DNA of 64,000 bases, from the NCBI GenBank assembly GCA_945906305.1, contig CAMDQT010000002.1:62001-126000 (forward strand), given 5' to 3'. The translations under genes were made by a program, and so were the position numbers. Below, piece after piece: positions 1 through 9,083 of this stretch. Position 1 is the first letter of the stretch. Each line of letters starts with the position of its first letter. The notes beneath the pieces were generated by a model, which was given only the letters and a program-made list of their open reading frames with translations, ran no database searches and was not told the DNA's origin. The DNA comes from Ferrithrix thermotolerans DSM 19514 (GTDB taxonomy: Bacteria > Actinomycetota > Acidimicrobiia > Acidimicrobiales > CAIXPF01).

Positions 1-300
1 GTCGATGTCAACGAGCGGACGTAGGCCCAAGATGGCGGCGTAGGCGGACACCGCGGTGCGCAGGTCGCCGAGGCGAAGGACCGGCTCAAGTTCGGCGGGC
101 AGGGTGACTGCTTCGATGGCGCGTTCGCCCCGGTCGTCGAGGACCAGCGATGCCACGGCCTCGAAGCTCGACGTTCGGGCCAGGTCGATCGCTGACCGGC
201 CACGGTAGTGGTAGGCCCCCTGCTCGCCGAGTACGTCACCGATACGGGTCGCGGTGACCGCGACCCCGGCCAGACCTTCTGGTACGTCGATCAGCTCCAC
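1..300 (-). CDS. Citrate synthase family protein, N-terminal part (truncated by window edge)
   Basis: Reverse complement from GTG at 300 reads VELIDVPEGLAGVAVTATRIGDVLGEQGAYHYRGRSAIDLARTSSFEAVASLVLDDRG..., resembling the citrate synthase N-terminus; open to the window edge, so absent from the ORF track. Confidence 0.7.
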   Translation of the reverse strand, partial: MELIDVPEGLAGVAVTATRIGDVLGEQGAYHYRGRSAIDLARTSSFEAVASLVLDDRGERAIEAVTLPAELEPVLRLGDLRTAVSAYAAILGLRPLVDID

Positions 301-455
301 TGACGTAGGTTAGCGAGAGTGGACGCTCCGGTTGGGTGGTGTCCTTGCCCGGCGCGTTGAATGCTCGACGCGAGCCCCGGCAAGTCGCCTCTGGCGCACG
401 GCGCGTGCCAGGCTTCAGGCCTCGGCGGAAGGCCGGGCAGGGGAGGAGCGCGATC

Positions 456-1346
456 GTGGCACGGGGTTTGGAGTTCGGGTGGTTGTCACCGGTGATTGGC
501 AACCAATGGAGCGACCATCAGCCGATCGTGTTGCACCAGCAGCGCCACATCCTGCCGACCGCGCTGGCGCATTTCGATTCGCTGTGGGTGGCCGATCACT
601 TCTACGGCTTCGACACCAAAACCGATCCGTTCATGGAAGGTTGGACCACGCTCACCTGGCTGGCGGCGAAGTTCCCTAACGTGGCGCTTTGCCATCACGT
701 TCTGGGCCACGGCTACCGTCCGCCGGCGCTGACGGCCAAAATGGCCGCCACCCTGCAGGTGCTGTCGGAGGGCCGGTTCATCCTCGGCATCGGCGCCGGT
801 TGGCGCGCGAAGGAGTACCTGGCTTATGGCTACGACTTCCCCCGTCCGCCGGTGCGTTTCGCCCAGTTGGAAGAGGTGGTGAAGATCTGCCGACTGATGT
901 GGACGGAGGACGAGCCCTCCTTCGAGGGAAGGTACTACCGCATTGATGGTGCCGCCGCGCCACCCAAGCCCGACCCCATTCCGCCTATCTGCATCGGTGC
1001 CTCAGGTGAAAAGGTGGGCCTGCCCCTAGCTGGTCGACTGGCGGACATCTGGAACGGCACGACCCGAGGCACCGAGGATGATTGGCGGCGCCGCGTGGAC
1101 ATCGTGATGAGCGCCGCGGTGGCCGCAGGCCGGGACCCCGCGGCTATCCAGGTGAGCACGACCTTGGAGCGGGCGCTGCCCGCCAGCGACGCCGAGTCCG
1201 CCGAGTTCCTGGAGCTGTTGCAGCGTTGGTACGACCTCGGGATTCGGCATTTCGTGCTCGACTTCGGACATCCTTCCGATGCTGAGCCGGTGCTGCGCTT
1301 CGTGGAGCAGGTGCTCAACCCGATGCGCGCAGCTCGGGGCGCGTGA
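456..1346 (+). CDS. LLM-class (luciferase-like) F420-dependent oxidoreductase
   Basis: FGWLSPVIGNQ..DSLWVADHF..LGIGAGWRAKEY.. luciferase-like motifs; GTG start at 456 preceded by gggaggag SD, preferred over the upstream ORF start at 336. Confidence 0.85.
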   Translation: MARGLEFGWLSPVIGNQWSDHQPIVLHQQRHILPTALAHFDSLWVADHFYGFDTKTDPFMEGWTTLTWLAAKFPNVALCHHVLGHGYRPPALTAKMAATLQVLSEGRFILGIGAGWRAKEYLAYGYDFPRPPVRFAQLEEVVKICRLMWTEDEPSFEGRYYRIDGAAAPPKPDPIPPICIGASGEKVGLPLAGRLADIWNGTTRGTEDDWRRRVDIVMSAAVAAGRDPAAIQVSTTLERALPASDAESAEFLELLQRWYDLGIRHFVLDFGHPSDAEPVLRFVEQVLNPMRAARGA

Positions 1347-1360
1347 GAGGATTTGCGGCC

Positions 1361-2584
1361 ATGAACGTGATGGATCGTCCCGAGTTGGTTGGGCTGAGCG
1401 CGTCGCGCCTGGCCCGTATCGAAACCTTCTTCCAGCGCAACTACATCGATACCGGCAAGCTGGCGGGGGTGGTGAGCCTGGTGGCCCGGCGGGGCGAGGT
1501 CGCGCATCTTTCAGCACTCGGCCGTCGCGATATCGCAACGGGCGCGCCGATGACTGCCGGAACCATCTTTCGGATCTACTCCATGACCAAGCCCATCGTT
1601 TCGGTGGCGTTGCTTTCCCTTTACGAGGAGGGCCTGTTCCAACTCGACGATCCGGTGTCCCGGTTCATCCCGTCGTGGGCCGGGCTAAAGGTCTTCTTCG
1701 ACGGTACGCCCGACAGCTACAGCGTGAGCTTCCCCGAACGCGAGATGCAGATCCGGGACCTACTCACCCACACCTCGGGGCTCACGTACGGGTTCATGAA
1801 TCGCCACCCCCTCGATGCGCTGTACCGCCGGCGGGGTGTGGAGCGAGAGGGCTCGGCGACGCTGCAGGAGATGATCGACAAGCTCGCCGATTTGCCGCTG
1901 CGCTTCTCGCCGGGGACGCAGTGGTCCTACTCCGTTGCCACTGACGTGTGCGGCTATCTGTGCGAGGTCATCTCCGGTCGTCCGCTCGACGAGTTCCTCG
2001 CCGAGCGCATCTTCCGGCCCTTGGGCATGGTCGACACCGGGTTTTGGGTGCCGCCCGAAAAGGCCGACCGGTTGGCGGCGAACTACGCCTATAGCGCCAA
2101 GGAGCCCTTGGTGTTGTTCGACGCGCCTGCCTCGTCGACCTATCTGACCCCGCCCACGTTTCTCTCCGGTGGTGGCGGTTTGGTGTCTACCGCCCACGAC
2201 TACCTGTGCTTCGCCCAGATGCTGGCCAACCGCGGCGAGTTAGGTGGGCATCGGGTGCTCGGGCGGCGAACGGTGCAGTACCTCAGCAGTAACCACCTAC
2301 CGGGCAATGCAGACCTCGCGGCGATGGGCCAGCGGGTGTTTTCCGAGGTGTCCTATGAGGGCATCGGCTTCGGCCTTGGGGTGTCCGTCACCCTCGACCC
2401 GGCCAAGGCTGGCGTCGTCGGCTCGCCCGGTGATCACGGTTGGGGTGGTGCGGCCTCGACGGCGTTCTGGGTGGACCGATCCGAGGAACTGGTGGTCATC
2501 TTGCTCGCGCAGCTCATGCCGTCCTCCACCTATCCCATTCGCCGGGAGATGCGGGCGCTCACCTACCAGGCACTGATCGACTGA
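1361..2584 (+). CDS. Serine hydrolase, beta-lactamase/class C family
   Basis: SMTK (SxxK) in RIYSMTKPIVSVALLSLYEEG; LLTHTSGLTYGF; WSYSVATDV. Confidence 0.88.
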   Translation: MNVMDRPELVGLSASRLARIETFFQRNYIDTGKLAGVVSLVARRGEVAHLSALGRRDIATGAPMTAGTIFRIYSMTKPIVSVALLSLYEEGLFQLDDPVSRFIPSWAGLKVFFDGTPDSYSVSFPEREMQIRDLLTHTSGLTYGFMNRHPLDALYRRRGVEREGSATLQEMIDKLADLPLRFSPGTQWSYSVATDVCGYLCEVISGRPLDEFLAERIFRPLGMVDTGFWVPPEKADRLAANYAYSAKEPLVLFDAPASSTYLTPPTFLSGGGGLVSTAHDYLCFAQMLANRGELGGHRVLGRRTVQYLSSNHLPGNADLAAMGQRVFSEVSYEGIGFGLGVSVTLDPAKAGVVGSPGDHGWGGAASTAFWVDRSEELVVILLAQLMPSSTYPIRREMRALTYQALID

Positions 2585-2614
2585 GCCCCGCCGCGGCGGT
2601 CCGAGGGCGCCGAG

Positions 2615-2639
2615 GCTCCCCGTAGTCGGGTCGGGGAGC
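2615..2639. terminator. Hairpin between serine hydrolase and ABC-F genes
   Basis: Perfect inverted repeat GCTCCCCG-N9-CGGGGAGC; no T-tract. Confidence 0.45.
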
Positions 2640-2656
2640 TTCAGCGGGCAGGATGG

Positions 2657-4297
2657 TTGGTCGTGAGCAGCATCGTGGTATCCGAGCTCGAATACGCCCC
2701 ACCGGGCGCCGATTCGCTTTTCTTCGACGTGGGCTTCGGGGTTGGCCCCGGGGAGCATGCCGCCATTGTCGGCGCCAACGGGGTCGGCAAGAGCACGATC
2801 CTGCGCATCCTGTCGGGGGAGCTCGAGGCGGACAGCGGCGAGTTCGTCGTGGGCGGAACCATGCTGTGCATGACTCAGGACGTCGGCATGTCCCGTCCCG
2901 AAGACACGCTGCGCGAGATGCTCATTGAGGTCGCCCCGGCGGAGTTGCGCAAGGCCGGCCGGGCGTTGGTCGCCGCCGAAGCGGCCCTCGCGGCGGGCCG
3001 CGATGACGGCATGGGTTATGCCACCGCACTCAACGACTGGGGCGATCTCGGCGGCTACGACCTTGAACTGCAATGGGCTGCGGCGGCGCGGCGCAGCGTA
3101 CGGACTCCCGTCGAGGACTTCTCGGTCCGGCGGGTGTCGGAGCTGTCTGGCGGCGAGCGCAAGCGCCTGGTCCTGGACCTGTTGCTCAACTCTGGTGCCG
3201 ACGTACTGCTGTTGGACGAACCGGACAACTACCTCGACATCCCGACGCGGGTGTGGCTCGAGGAGCAGCTTCGGGCCTGCCCGTCGACGATTCTCATGGT
3301 GAGCCATGACCGCACCGTGCTCGAGGCGGTGGCGACCAAGATCGTGGTCCTCGAGGGGGCCGGATGTTGGGTGCACGGCGGCTCGTACGCCGATTTCCCC
3401 TCGGCCAGGGCCAGGCGTCAAGAGCTACTCGGTGACGCGCTCGAACGGTGGAACCAGGAGGAACGTCGGTTGTTCCACCACATGAAGCTGATGAAGCAAC
3501 GGGCCGCACAGAACTTCAAGAACGCCACCAAAGCCAACGGCGCGGAGTCGCGTTGGGAGCGTTTCGTGGCCATTGGTCCGCCGCCGCCGCCGGTGCCCGA
3601 CCAGCACATCTACGTGAATCTCCGCGGTGCCGACGCGGCGCGGCGCGTAGTGCGACTGGACGAGGTGTCGGTGGGTGAGCTGTTCCTGCCCTTCAGCGAG
3701 GAGGTGTTCTTCGGCGAACGAGTGGGCCTCATCGGCCCCAATGGGACCGGCAAGAGCCATCTGCTCGGTGCGCTGGCGGGCACCGTCAAGCTGGGGGAGG
3801 GCACGATCAGCTTCGGGCCGCGCACCTCCGTTGGGGTGTTTACCCAGATCAACGATCGGCCCGACTTCTTGGGCCGGCAGTGCCTGGACATTGTGCGGGA
3901 GCGGGTTCAGGAGGAGGTGCGGGCCATGAAGTCCCTCGCCCGGTACGGTCTCGCCGCCCACGCCCGTCAACCTTTCGAGACGCTGTCGGGCGGCCAGAAG
4001 GCGCGCTTGGAGATCCTCTGCCTGGAACTCGAAGGGCACAACGTCCTCTTGCTCGATGAGCCCACCGACAACCTCGACGTTGAGTCATCCGAGGCCCTTG
4101 AACGAGCGCTCGATGGGTTCGAAGGGGCAGTGATCGCGGTCAGTCACGACCGCACCTTCCTGGCCCGCCTCGATCGTTTCGTGATGATCGACGACGACGG
4201 CGACGTGTACGGCCTGCCCGAGTACGACCTGGCGATGGCGGCACTCGCCGCTCCCGGCGAGGTTGGTGGGCTCAAGTTGGTCCGGCGCCTGACCTGA
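2657..4297 (+). CDS. ABC-F family ATP-binding cassette protein
   Basis: Two Walker A (GANGVGKST, GPNGTGKS), two LSGG signatures, two LLLDEP motifs; no TM segments. Confidence 0.9.
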   Translation: MVVSSIVVSELEYAPPGADSLFFDVGFGVGPGEHAAIVGANGVGKSTILRILSGELEADSGEFVVGGTMLCMTQDVGMSRPEDTLREMLIEVAPAELRKAGRALVAAEAALAAGRDDGMGYATALNDWGDLGGYDLELQWAAAARRSVRTPVEDFSVRRVSELSGGERKRLVLDLLLNSGADVLLLDEPDNYLDIPTRVWLEEQLRACPSTILMVSHDRTVLEAVATKIVVLEGAGCWVHGGSYADFPSARARRQELLGDALERWNQEERRLFHHMKLMKQRAAQNFKNATKANGAESRWERFVAIGPPPPPVPDQHIYVNLRGADAARRVVRLDEVSVGELFLPFSEEVFFGERVGLIGPNGTGKSHLLGALAGTVKLGEGTISFGPRTSVGVFTQINDRPDFLGRQCLDIVRERVQEEVRAMKSLARYGLAAHARQPFETLSGGQKARLEILCLELEGHNVLLLDEPTDNLDVESSEALERALDGFEGAVIAVSHDRTFLARLDRFVMIDDDGDVYGLPEYDLAMAALAAPGEVGGLKLVRRLT

Positions 4298-4327
4298 GCG
4301 TCCCACCCCCTCAGTAGGGTGGCCACA

Positions 4328-6397
4328 ATGAGCTCCACCCGGTTCGATCCCGCCACTCAGGCCTGTGTCGATGCGGTCATCGAGGCCCTCGCCGGGCCCG
4401 ATGCCAAAGCCCGCGACGACCAGCGCGAGGCCGTGGCGGCGCTGGTCGATGCTCGCCGCCGGGTCCTCGTGGTGCAGGCCACCGGGTGGGGAAAGTCCGC
4501 GGTGTACTGGGCCGCCACCGCCGCCCGCCGCGCCGCGGGGGCCGGCCCGACCTTGGTGATCTCTCCGCTGTTGGCCCTGATGCGAGACCAGGTTGACGCG
4601 GCCCACCGGGCGGGGCTGGTGGCGGCAACTATCAACTCCACCAACATCGAGGACTGGGACGAGGTGTTGGCCCGCTTGCACCGTGACGAGCTCGACGTCT
4701 TGCTGATCAGCCCCGAGCGGTTGGCCAACCCTGCTTTCGCCGCTCGCCTCGGGCCGCTGGCCGCTCGTTGCGGCCTGCTGGTCATCGACGAGGCCCACTG
4801 CATCTCGGACTGGGGGTTTGATTTCCGGCCCGATTACCAACGGCTGTCCGGGGTACTGATGGGTATGGCTACCGATACGCCGGTGCTAGCCACGACGGCC
4901 ACGGCCAATGCTCGTGTCACCGCCGATGTTGCGGACCAGCTTGGCCCCGACACGGTGGTGCTCCGTGGGCCGCTGGCTCGCACGTCGTTGCGCCTCGCGG
5001 TGCTGGACCGGCTTAACCCCCTTGAGCGCTATGCGTGGACGGCGGACGCTTGCGAGCAGTTGCCAGGATCGGGCATCGTCTACGTCCTCACCGTGGCCGA
5101 GACCGAACGGCTGGCCGGGTGGCTGCGTTCCGAGGGACTCGATGCCGTGGCGTACAACAGCCGTCTAGAGCCCGCCGAGCGGCGCCTGGTCGAGGATCGT
5201 CTGCGGGCCAACACCGTCAAGGTGGTGGTGGCCACCTCGGCCTTGGGGATGGGCTATGACAAACCCGATCTGGCGTTCGTGGTGCACCTCGGCTCGCCCG
5301 CCTCGCCAGTGGCGTACTACCAGCAGGTGGGTCGAGCGGGTCGAGCCCTCGACGATGCGCTGGCGGTACTCATCCCCTCGTCGGCCGATGAGCCGCTGTG
5401 GGAGTACTTCGCCACCGCGTCCATCCCCGATCCGCAGGCGGCGGCCGAGGTGCTCCGTCGACTCGGTGACGATGGGCCCGCAACGATCCCTGCGTTGGAG
5501 AAGGCGACGGGGCTGCGTCGCGGCCGCTTGGAGACGCTGCTGAAGGTTCTCGCCGTCGATGGCGCCGTGGAAGGAACCCGCAACGGTTGGGCCAGTACCG
5601 GCCATGCCTGGTACTTCGATACCAAGAAGTATGCCGCGTTGCGGGCGGTGCGCGCCGCGGAAGCCGACCTCATGCGGCGTTACGCCGCGGGCGAGGGCTG
5701 CCTCATGGGATTCCTGCAAGAGGCCCTCGGCGATGCCACGTCGGGCCCCTGTGGTCGTTGCTCGGTGTGCACGGGCGAACTTCCCGCGCCCGGAGCTCGG
5801 CCCGCCCTGGCCCGTGTCGAAGCGGTCCGGGCCTACTTGCGGGGCCAGGACGTGCAACTCGAGCCCCGCAAGATGTGGCCACCGGGCCTAGCCGGGCGCA
5901 AGGGTCGTATCGCGGGCGCGCCGGAAGTGGGCCGAGCCTTGGCCTATGCCGATGATCCGGCCTGGGCGGACGCCCTCGGTCGGCTCGGTCCTAGCGATGG
6001 CCCGCTCAGCGACGATGTGGTGGCGGGGGTGACGGCCATGGTGGATCGGTGGTCGGCCATGCTCGACCGCGGCCCGGTCGCGGTGGTGGTGCTTCGCTCT
6101 GCCAGCCATCCGATCCGGGTCGCGTCCCTGGCCGCTGCGGTGGCCGCGAGGCTCGACGTTGCGGTGCTCGACGCGGTCGCGCTCAGCGGCCCGGCCGCGC
6201 CCGATCATGCGGCCTCGCTGGCCCGGGTAACTGGCCTGCTCGCCACGATGCAGGTTGGCCACCTGCCGCGGCAAGGACCACTTGTGGTGGTGGCGGATAC
6301 CTACCGCACCGGTTGGACGATGACGGTGGCCGCAACGTTGTTGGCCGAGGCCGGCGCGACCGCGGTGTACCCGCTGGCCTTGCACCAACTTCCCTGA
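4328..6397 (+). CDS. recQ: RecQ-family ATP-dependent DNA helicase with C-terminal phosphoribosyltransferase-like region
   Basis: QATGWGKSAVYW, VIDEAHCISDWG, TATA, QQVGRAGR; zinc-binding CLMGF..CGRCSVC; C-terminus PLVVVADTYRTGWTMTVAATLLAEAGATAVYPLAL. Confidence 0.9.
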   Translation: MSSTRFDPATQACVDAVIEALAGPDAKARDDQREAVAALVDARRRVLVVQATGWGKSAVYWAATAARRAAGAGPTLVISPLLALMRDQVDAAHRAGLVAATINSTNIEDWDEVLARLHRDELDVLLISPERLANPAFAARLGPLAARCGLLVIDEAHCISDWGFDFRPDYQRLSGVLMGMATDTPVLATTATANARVTADVADQLGPDTVVLRGPLARTSLRLAVLDRLNPLERYAWTADACEQLPGSGIVYVLTVAETERLAGWLRSEGLDAVAYNSRLEPAERRLVEDRLRANTVKVVVATSALGMGYDKPDLAFVVHLGSPASPVAYYQQVGRAGRALDDALAVLIPSSADEPLWEYFATASIPDPQAAAEVLRRLGDDGPATIPALEKATGLRRGRLETLLKVLAVDGAVEGTRNGWASTGHAWYFDTKKYAALRAVRAAEADLMRRYAAGEGCLMGFLQEALGDATSGPCGRCSVCTGELPAPGARPALARVEAVRAYLRGQDVQLEPRKMWPPGLAGRKGRIAGAPEVGRALAYADDPAWADALGRLGPSDGPLSDDVVAGVTAMVDRWSAMLDRGPVAVVVLRSASHPIRVASLAAAVAARLDVAVLDAVALSGPAAPDHAASLARVTGLLATMQVGHLPRQGPLVVVADTYRTGWTMTVAATLLAEAGATAVYPLALHQLP

Positions 6398-6403
6398 CCG
6401 GTC

Positions 6404-7081
6404 TCAGCCCTGCCAGGCCTGGCCGAAGGTATCATCGAAGACCAGCTGTTCGACCGGCTGCCGGCTGATGGGGCCGTGGCCTTTGCCCCGCGGATAGCCG
6501 ATGGGGACCAAGGCCAGTGTCGCCCAGTCCTCGGGAATGCCGAGCGCTTCTTTGACCTCGGGTTCACGGATGCAGTGCAGCGTGGTCAGGGTGCAGCCGA
6601 GGCCCTCGGCGCGGCAGGCCAGCATGGCGTTTTGCACCGCGGTGTACACCGAGCCACCGCCGACCATGGAGACGCGGCCCAGGTTCTTGTCGGTGATGGC
6701 CATCTTGGCCGGGTCCGCGATGAACAGCAGCAGCACTGGCGCCTCGGCCAAATGGTCGGCCAGGTAGTCCCCGGCGGCCAGGGTTCGCTCCATTTTCGCC
6801 AGTTCTTCGCCGGCCATCCCGGCCTTGGCCGCCCGGCGGCGGCTGAACCCGCTATAGGTGTGCCATTGCGGGCCATAGATGTCCGCCAGTGCAGCCTTGC
6901 GTTCGGGCGAACGCACCACGATCACCTTCCACGGCTGCATGTTGCCGCCGGTGGGAGCCCAGCAGGCGGCTTGCAGCACCCGGTCCAACACGTCGGGGGG
7001 GATTGCGTCGGGCTTGAGTCGTCGCACCGCTCGCAGGGTGCTCATCATCTCGTACAGATCGTGGCCGGCCATGGGCAGCAT
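6404..7081 (-). CDS. Nitroreductase family protein
   Basis: MSTLRAVRRLKPDAIPPDVLDRVLQAACWAPTGGNMQPWKVIVVRSPERKAAL; nitroreductase FMN-binding pattern. Confidence 0.9.
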   Translation of the reverse strand: MLPMAGHDLYEMMSTLRAVRRLKPDAIPPDVLDRVLQAACWAPTGGNMQPWKVIVVRSPERKAALADIYGPQWHTYSGFSRRRAAKAGMAGEELAKMERTLAAGDYLADHLAEAPVLLLFIADPAKMAITDKNLGRVSMVGGGSVYTAVQNAMLACRAEGLGCTLTTLHCIREPEVKEALGIPEDWATLALVPIGYPRGKGHGPISRQPVEQLVFDDTFGQAWQG

Positions 7082-7138
7082 CCTGTCAGGTCCATGGCCA
7101 GGGCGCGGTCAACTGCGCCCAGCGACGTGGCGTGAAGG

Positions 7139-7567
7139 TCAGGACCAGCCGCGGCTGAGTGGGACCCAGTGATAGGGGCGAAAGTCGCGACGCAAGAAGC
7201 GCCAGTGACCATCGACGCGGCGGTAGGTGTCCAGATAATGGCCCGCCACGGTGTACGCCTCACCCTTGTTGACCATGCGGATCTCTACCCCGCAGCGGCC
7301 GGTGGCCTCCTCGCCGCTGACCTCGATGACATGGTTCTGGATGTAGGGCTTGGGGGTGACATTCTCGGCCGCGGCGTGGTAGAGCGCCCGTAGTTCGTCA
7401 TGGCCTGCCCATTGGCGGCCCTTGAGGAGGAACACGCCGTCAGGAGCGAACAGCTCAACGATGGCTTCGGCCTGGCCTTCAGCCACGGCAAAGCAATAGC
7501 GCGCCGTCAGTTCTCGGATTTCGTCTTTGGCCTCGAGGACGGCGAGGCGCTCTTCCACGGTCGACAT
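7139..7567 (-). CDS. SnoaL-like/nuclear transport factor 2 family protein
   Basis: MSTVEERLAVLEAKDEIRELTARYCFAVAEGQAEAIVELFAPDGVF.. typical SnoaL_4 N-terminus. Confidence 0.85.
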   Translation of the reverse strand: MSTVEERLAVLEAKDEIRELTARYCFAVAEGQAEAIVELFAPDGVFLLKGRQWAGHDELRALYHAAAENVTPKPYIQNHVIEVSGEEATGRCGVEIRMVNKGEAYTVAGHYLDTYRRVDGHWRFLRRDFRPYHWVPLSRGWS

Positions 7568-7693
7568 GGCCAGAGCCTAACGGGTCCCTCGCCGTGTCGG
7601 GGCAGGGTTACCCACCAGCACCGGGCGTGTTGGGCGGTGCCCCGGGGGCGCCATCTATGGTTGGAACACGTAGGAGCGAGGGAGTGTGCACCC

Positions 7694-8959
7694 ATGGCGT
7701 TGAGCGCCGCACCGACGGCAGCAGCCGTGCAGGCCGAGGTGGAGCAATGGCTGGACGAGAACTGGGATAGTGCCCTGACGGTGCGCGACTGGTGGGCCCG
7801 CCTGGCCGGGGCGGGACTGAGCTACCCCAACCTCGATCCGCCCTTCGGGCGCGGTTACCGCCGCGATCAGGTTGCTGCGGTGTTCGCCGCGCTGCGGGCC
7901 AAGGGCGCCATGGGCCCGCCTGGCGGCATTGCCACCATGCTGGCGATGCCCACGATCTTGCAGTACGGCACGCCGGAGCAGATCAACGAGTTCGTGCCCA
8001 AGATTCTTGACGGGTCCCACGGCTGGTGCCAGCTGTTCTCCGAGCCTGGTGCTGGCTCGGACCTCGCAGGGCTACAGACCAAAGCGGTGCGTGACGGCGA
8101 CGAATGGTTGGTAACCGGTCAAAAGGTGTGGACCTCCACCGGCCAGACGGCCGATTATGCGATCCTTATCGCCCGTACCGACCCGGCGGCGCCGAAGCAT
8201 CAAGGCATCAGTTACTTCCTGTTGCCCATGCAGCAAGCCGGGGTCGACGTTCGCCCGTTGCGCGAGATGACTGGCCATGCGGTGTTCAACGAGGTGTTCC
8301 TCGACAACGCCCGGGTCCACGACAGCCTTCGTCTGGGCGATCTCGGGACTGGTTGGGCGGTGGCCAATACCACCCTCGGCTTTGAGCGGGCTGGCATCGG
8401 CGAAACGTCGGGTGGCTACGGACGGGCGGCACCGGGCAGCGTGGCGGGGCATCTGGACCGCCCGTGCGAGCAGTTCCTCAAGGGTGCCCGGCCGCAGGTC
8501 TCCCAGGGCCACATCTCCCTCGGGACGGTGAAACGGTTCATGACGATGGCCACCGAGCGTGGCTTCGATCAGGACCCGATGGTGCGTCAGGCCATCGCCG
8601 ATCTGCACGCTCGTGTGTCCATCATCGGCTGGTCGGCCCAGCGCGCCAAGGGCGGCGCCGGTGGCCGGACCGGGGTTGAGGGCCCGCTCGCCAAGCTCGC
8701 CATGACGGAGGCGTTGCGACGCGGACGTGAGCTGGGCTGTCGCCTCTTCGGCGCCGACGCTCAGCTGTGGGGTCCTGGCACTGCCACCGAGGGCTGGTTG
8801 CAGGAGCTGATCGTGTTCTCACCTGGACCGTCGATCTACGGCGGAACGGACGAGATCCAACGCAACATCATCGGTGAGCGTTCCTTGGGCCTGCCCAAGG
8901 AACCGGGTCCCGCCCGGGACACGCCGTTCAAAGACCTGCCCGCCAACGCCATCCGCTGA
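7694..8959 (+). CDS. Acyl-CoA dehydrogenase
   Basis: GWCQLFSEPGAGSDLAGL.., GQKVWTS, C-terminal YGGTDEIQRNIIGERSLGLP; ATG at 7694. Confidence 0.93.
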   Translation: MALSAAPTAAAVQAEVEQWLDENWDSALTVRDWWARLAGAGLSYPNLDPPFGRGYRRDQVAAVFAALRAKGAMGPPGGIATMLAMPTILQYGTPEQINEFVPKILDGSHGWCQLFSEPGAGSDLAGLQTKAVRDGDEWLVTGQKVWTSTGQTADYAILIARTDPAAPKHQGISYFLLPMQQAGVDVRPLREMTGHAVFNEVFLDNARVHDSLRLGDLGTGWAVANTTLGFERAGIGETSGGYGRAAPGSVAGHLDRPCEQFLKGARPQVSQGHISLGTVKRFMTMATERGFDQDPMVRQAIADLHARVSIIGWSAQRAKGGAGGRTGVEGPLAKLAMTEALRRGRELGCRLFGADAQLWGPGTATEGWLQELIVFSPGPSIYGGTDEIQRNIIGERSLGLPKEPGPARDTPFKDLPANAIR

Positions 8960-9083
8960 GAGCCAGCGAACGAATCATCGCCGGACCATTCGTGGTCCTG
9001 GCCCCCGCTGGATCACCGTCGCGGCGATACTGGCGCCCTGACCGTGCGGCCGCGGTGGCCAGGCAACGGACAAGGAGCACTGC

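Noticed and set aside
2297-3421. 374-aa minus-strand ORF
   Set aside because: Antisense to serine hydrolase and ABC-F genes; no recognizable domain.
4303-4322. CCACCC-N8-GGGTGG hairpin before recQ as a regulatory element
   Set aside because: Only a 6-bp stem in very high-GC DNA immediately before the start codon; too weak to claim.
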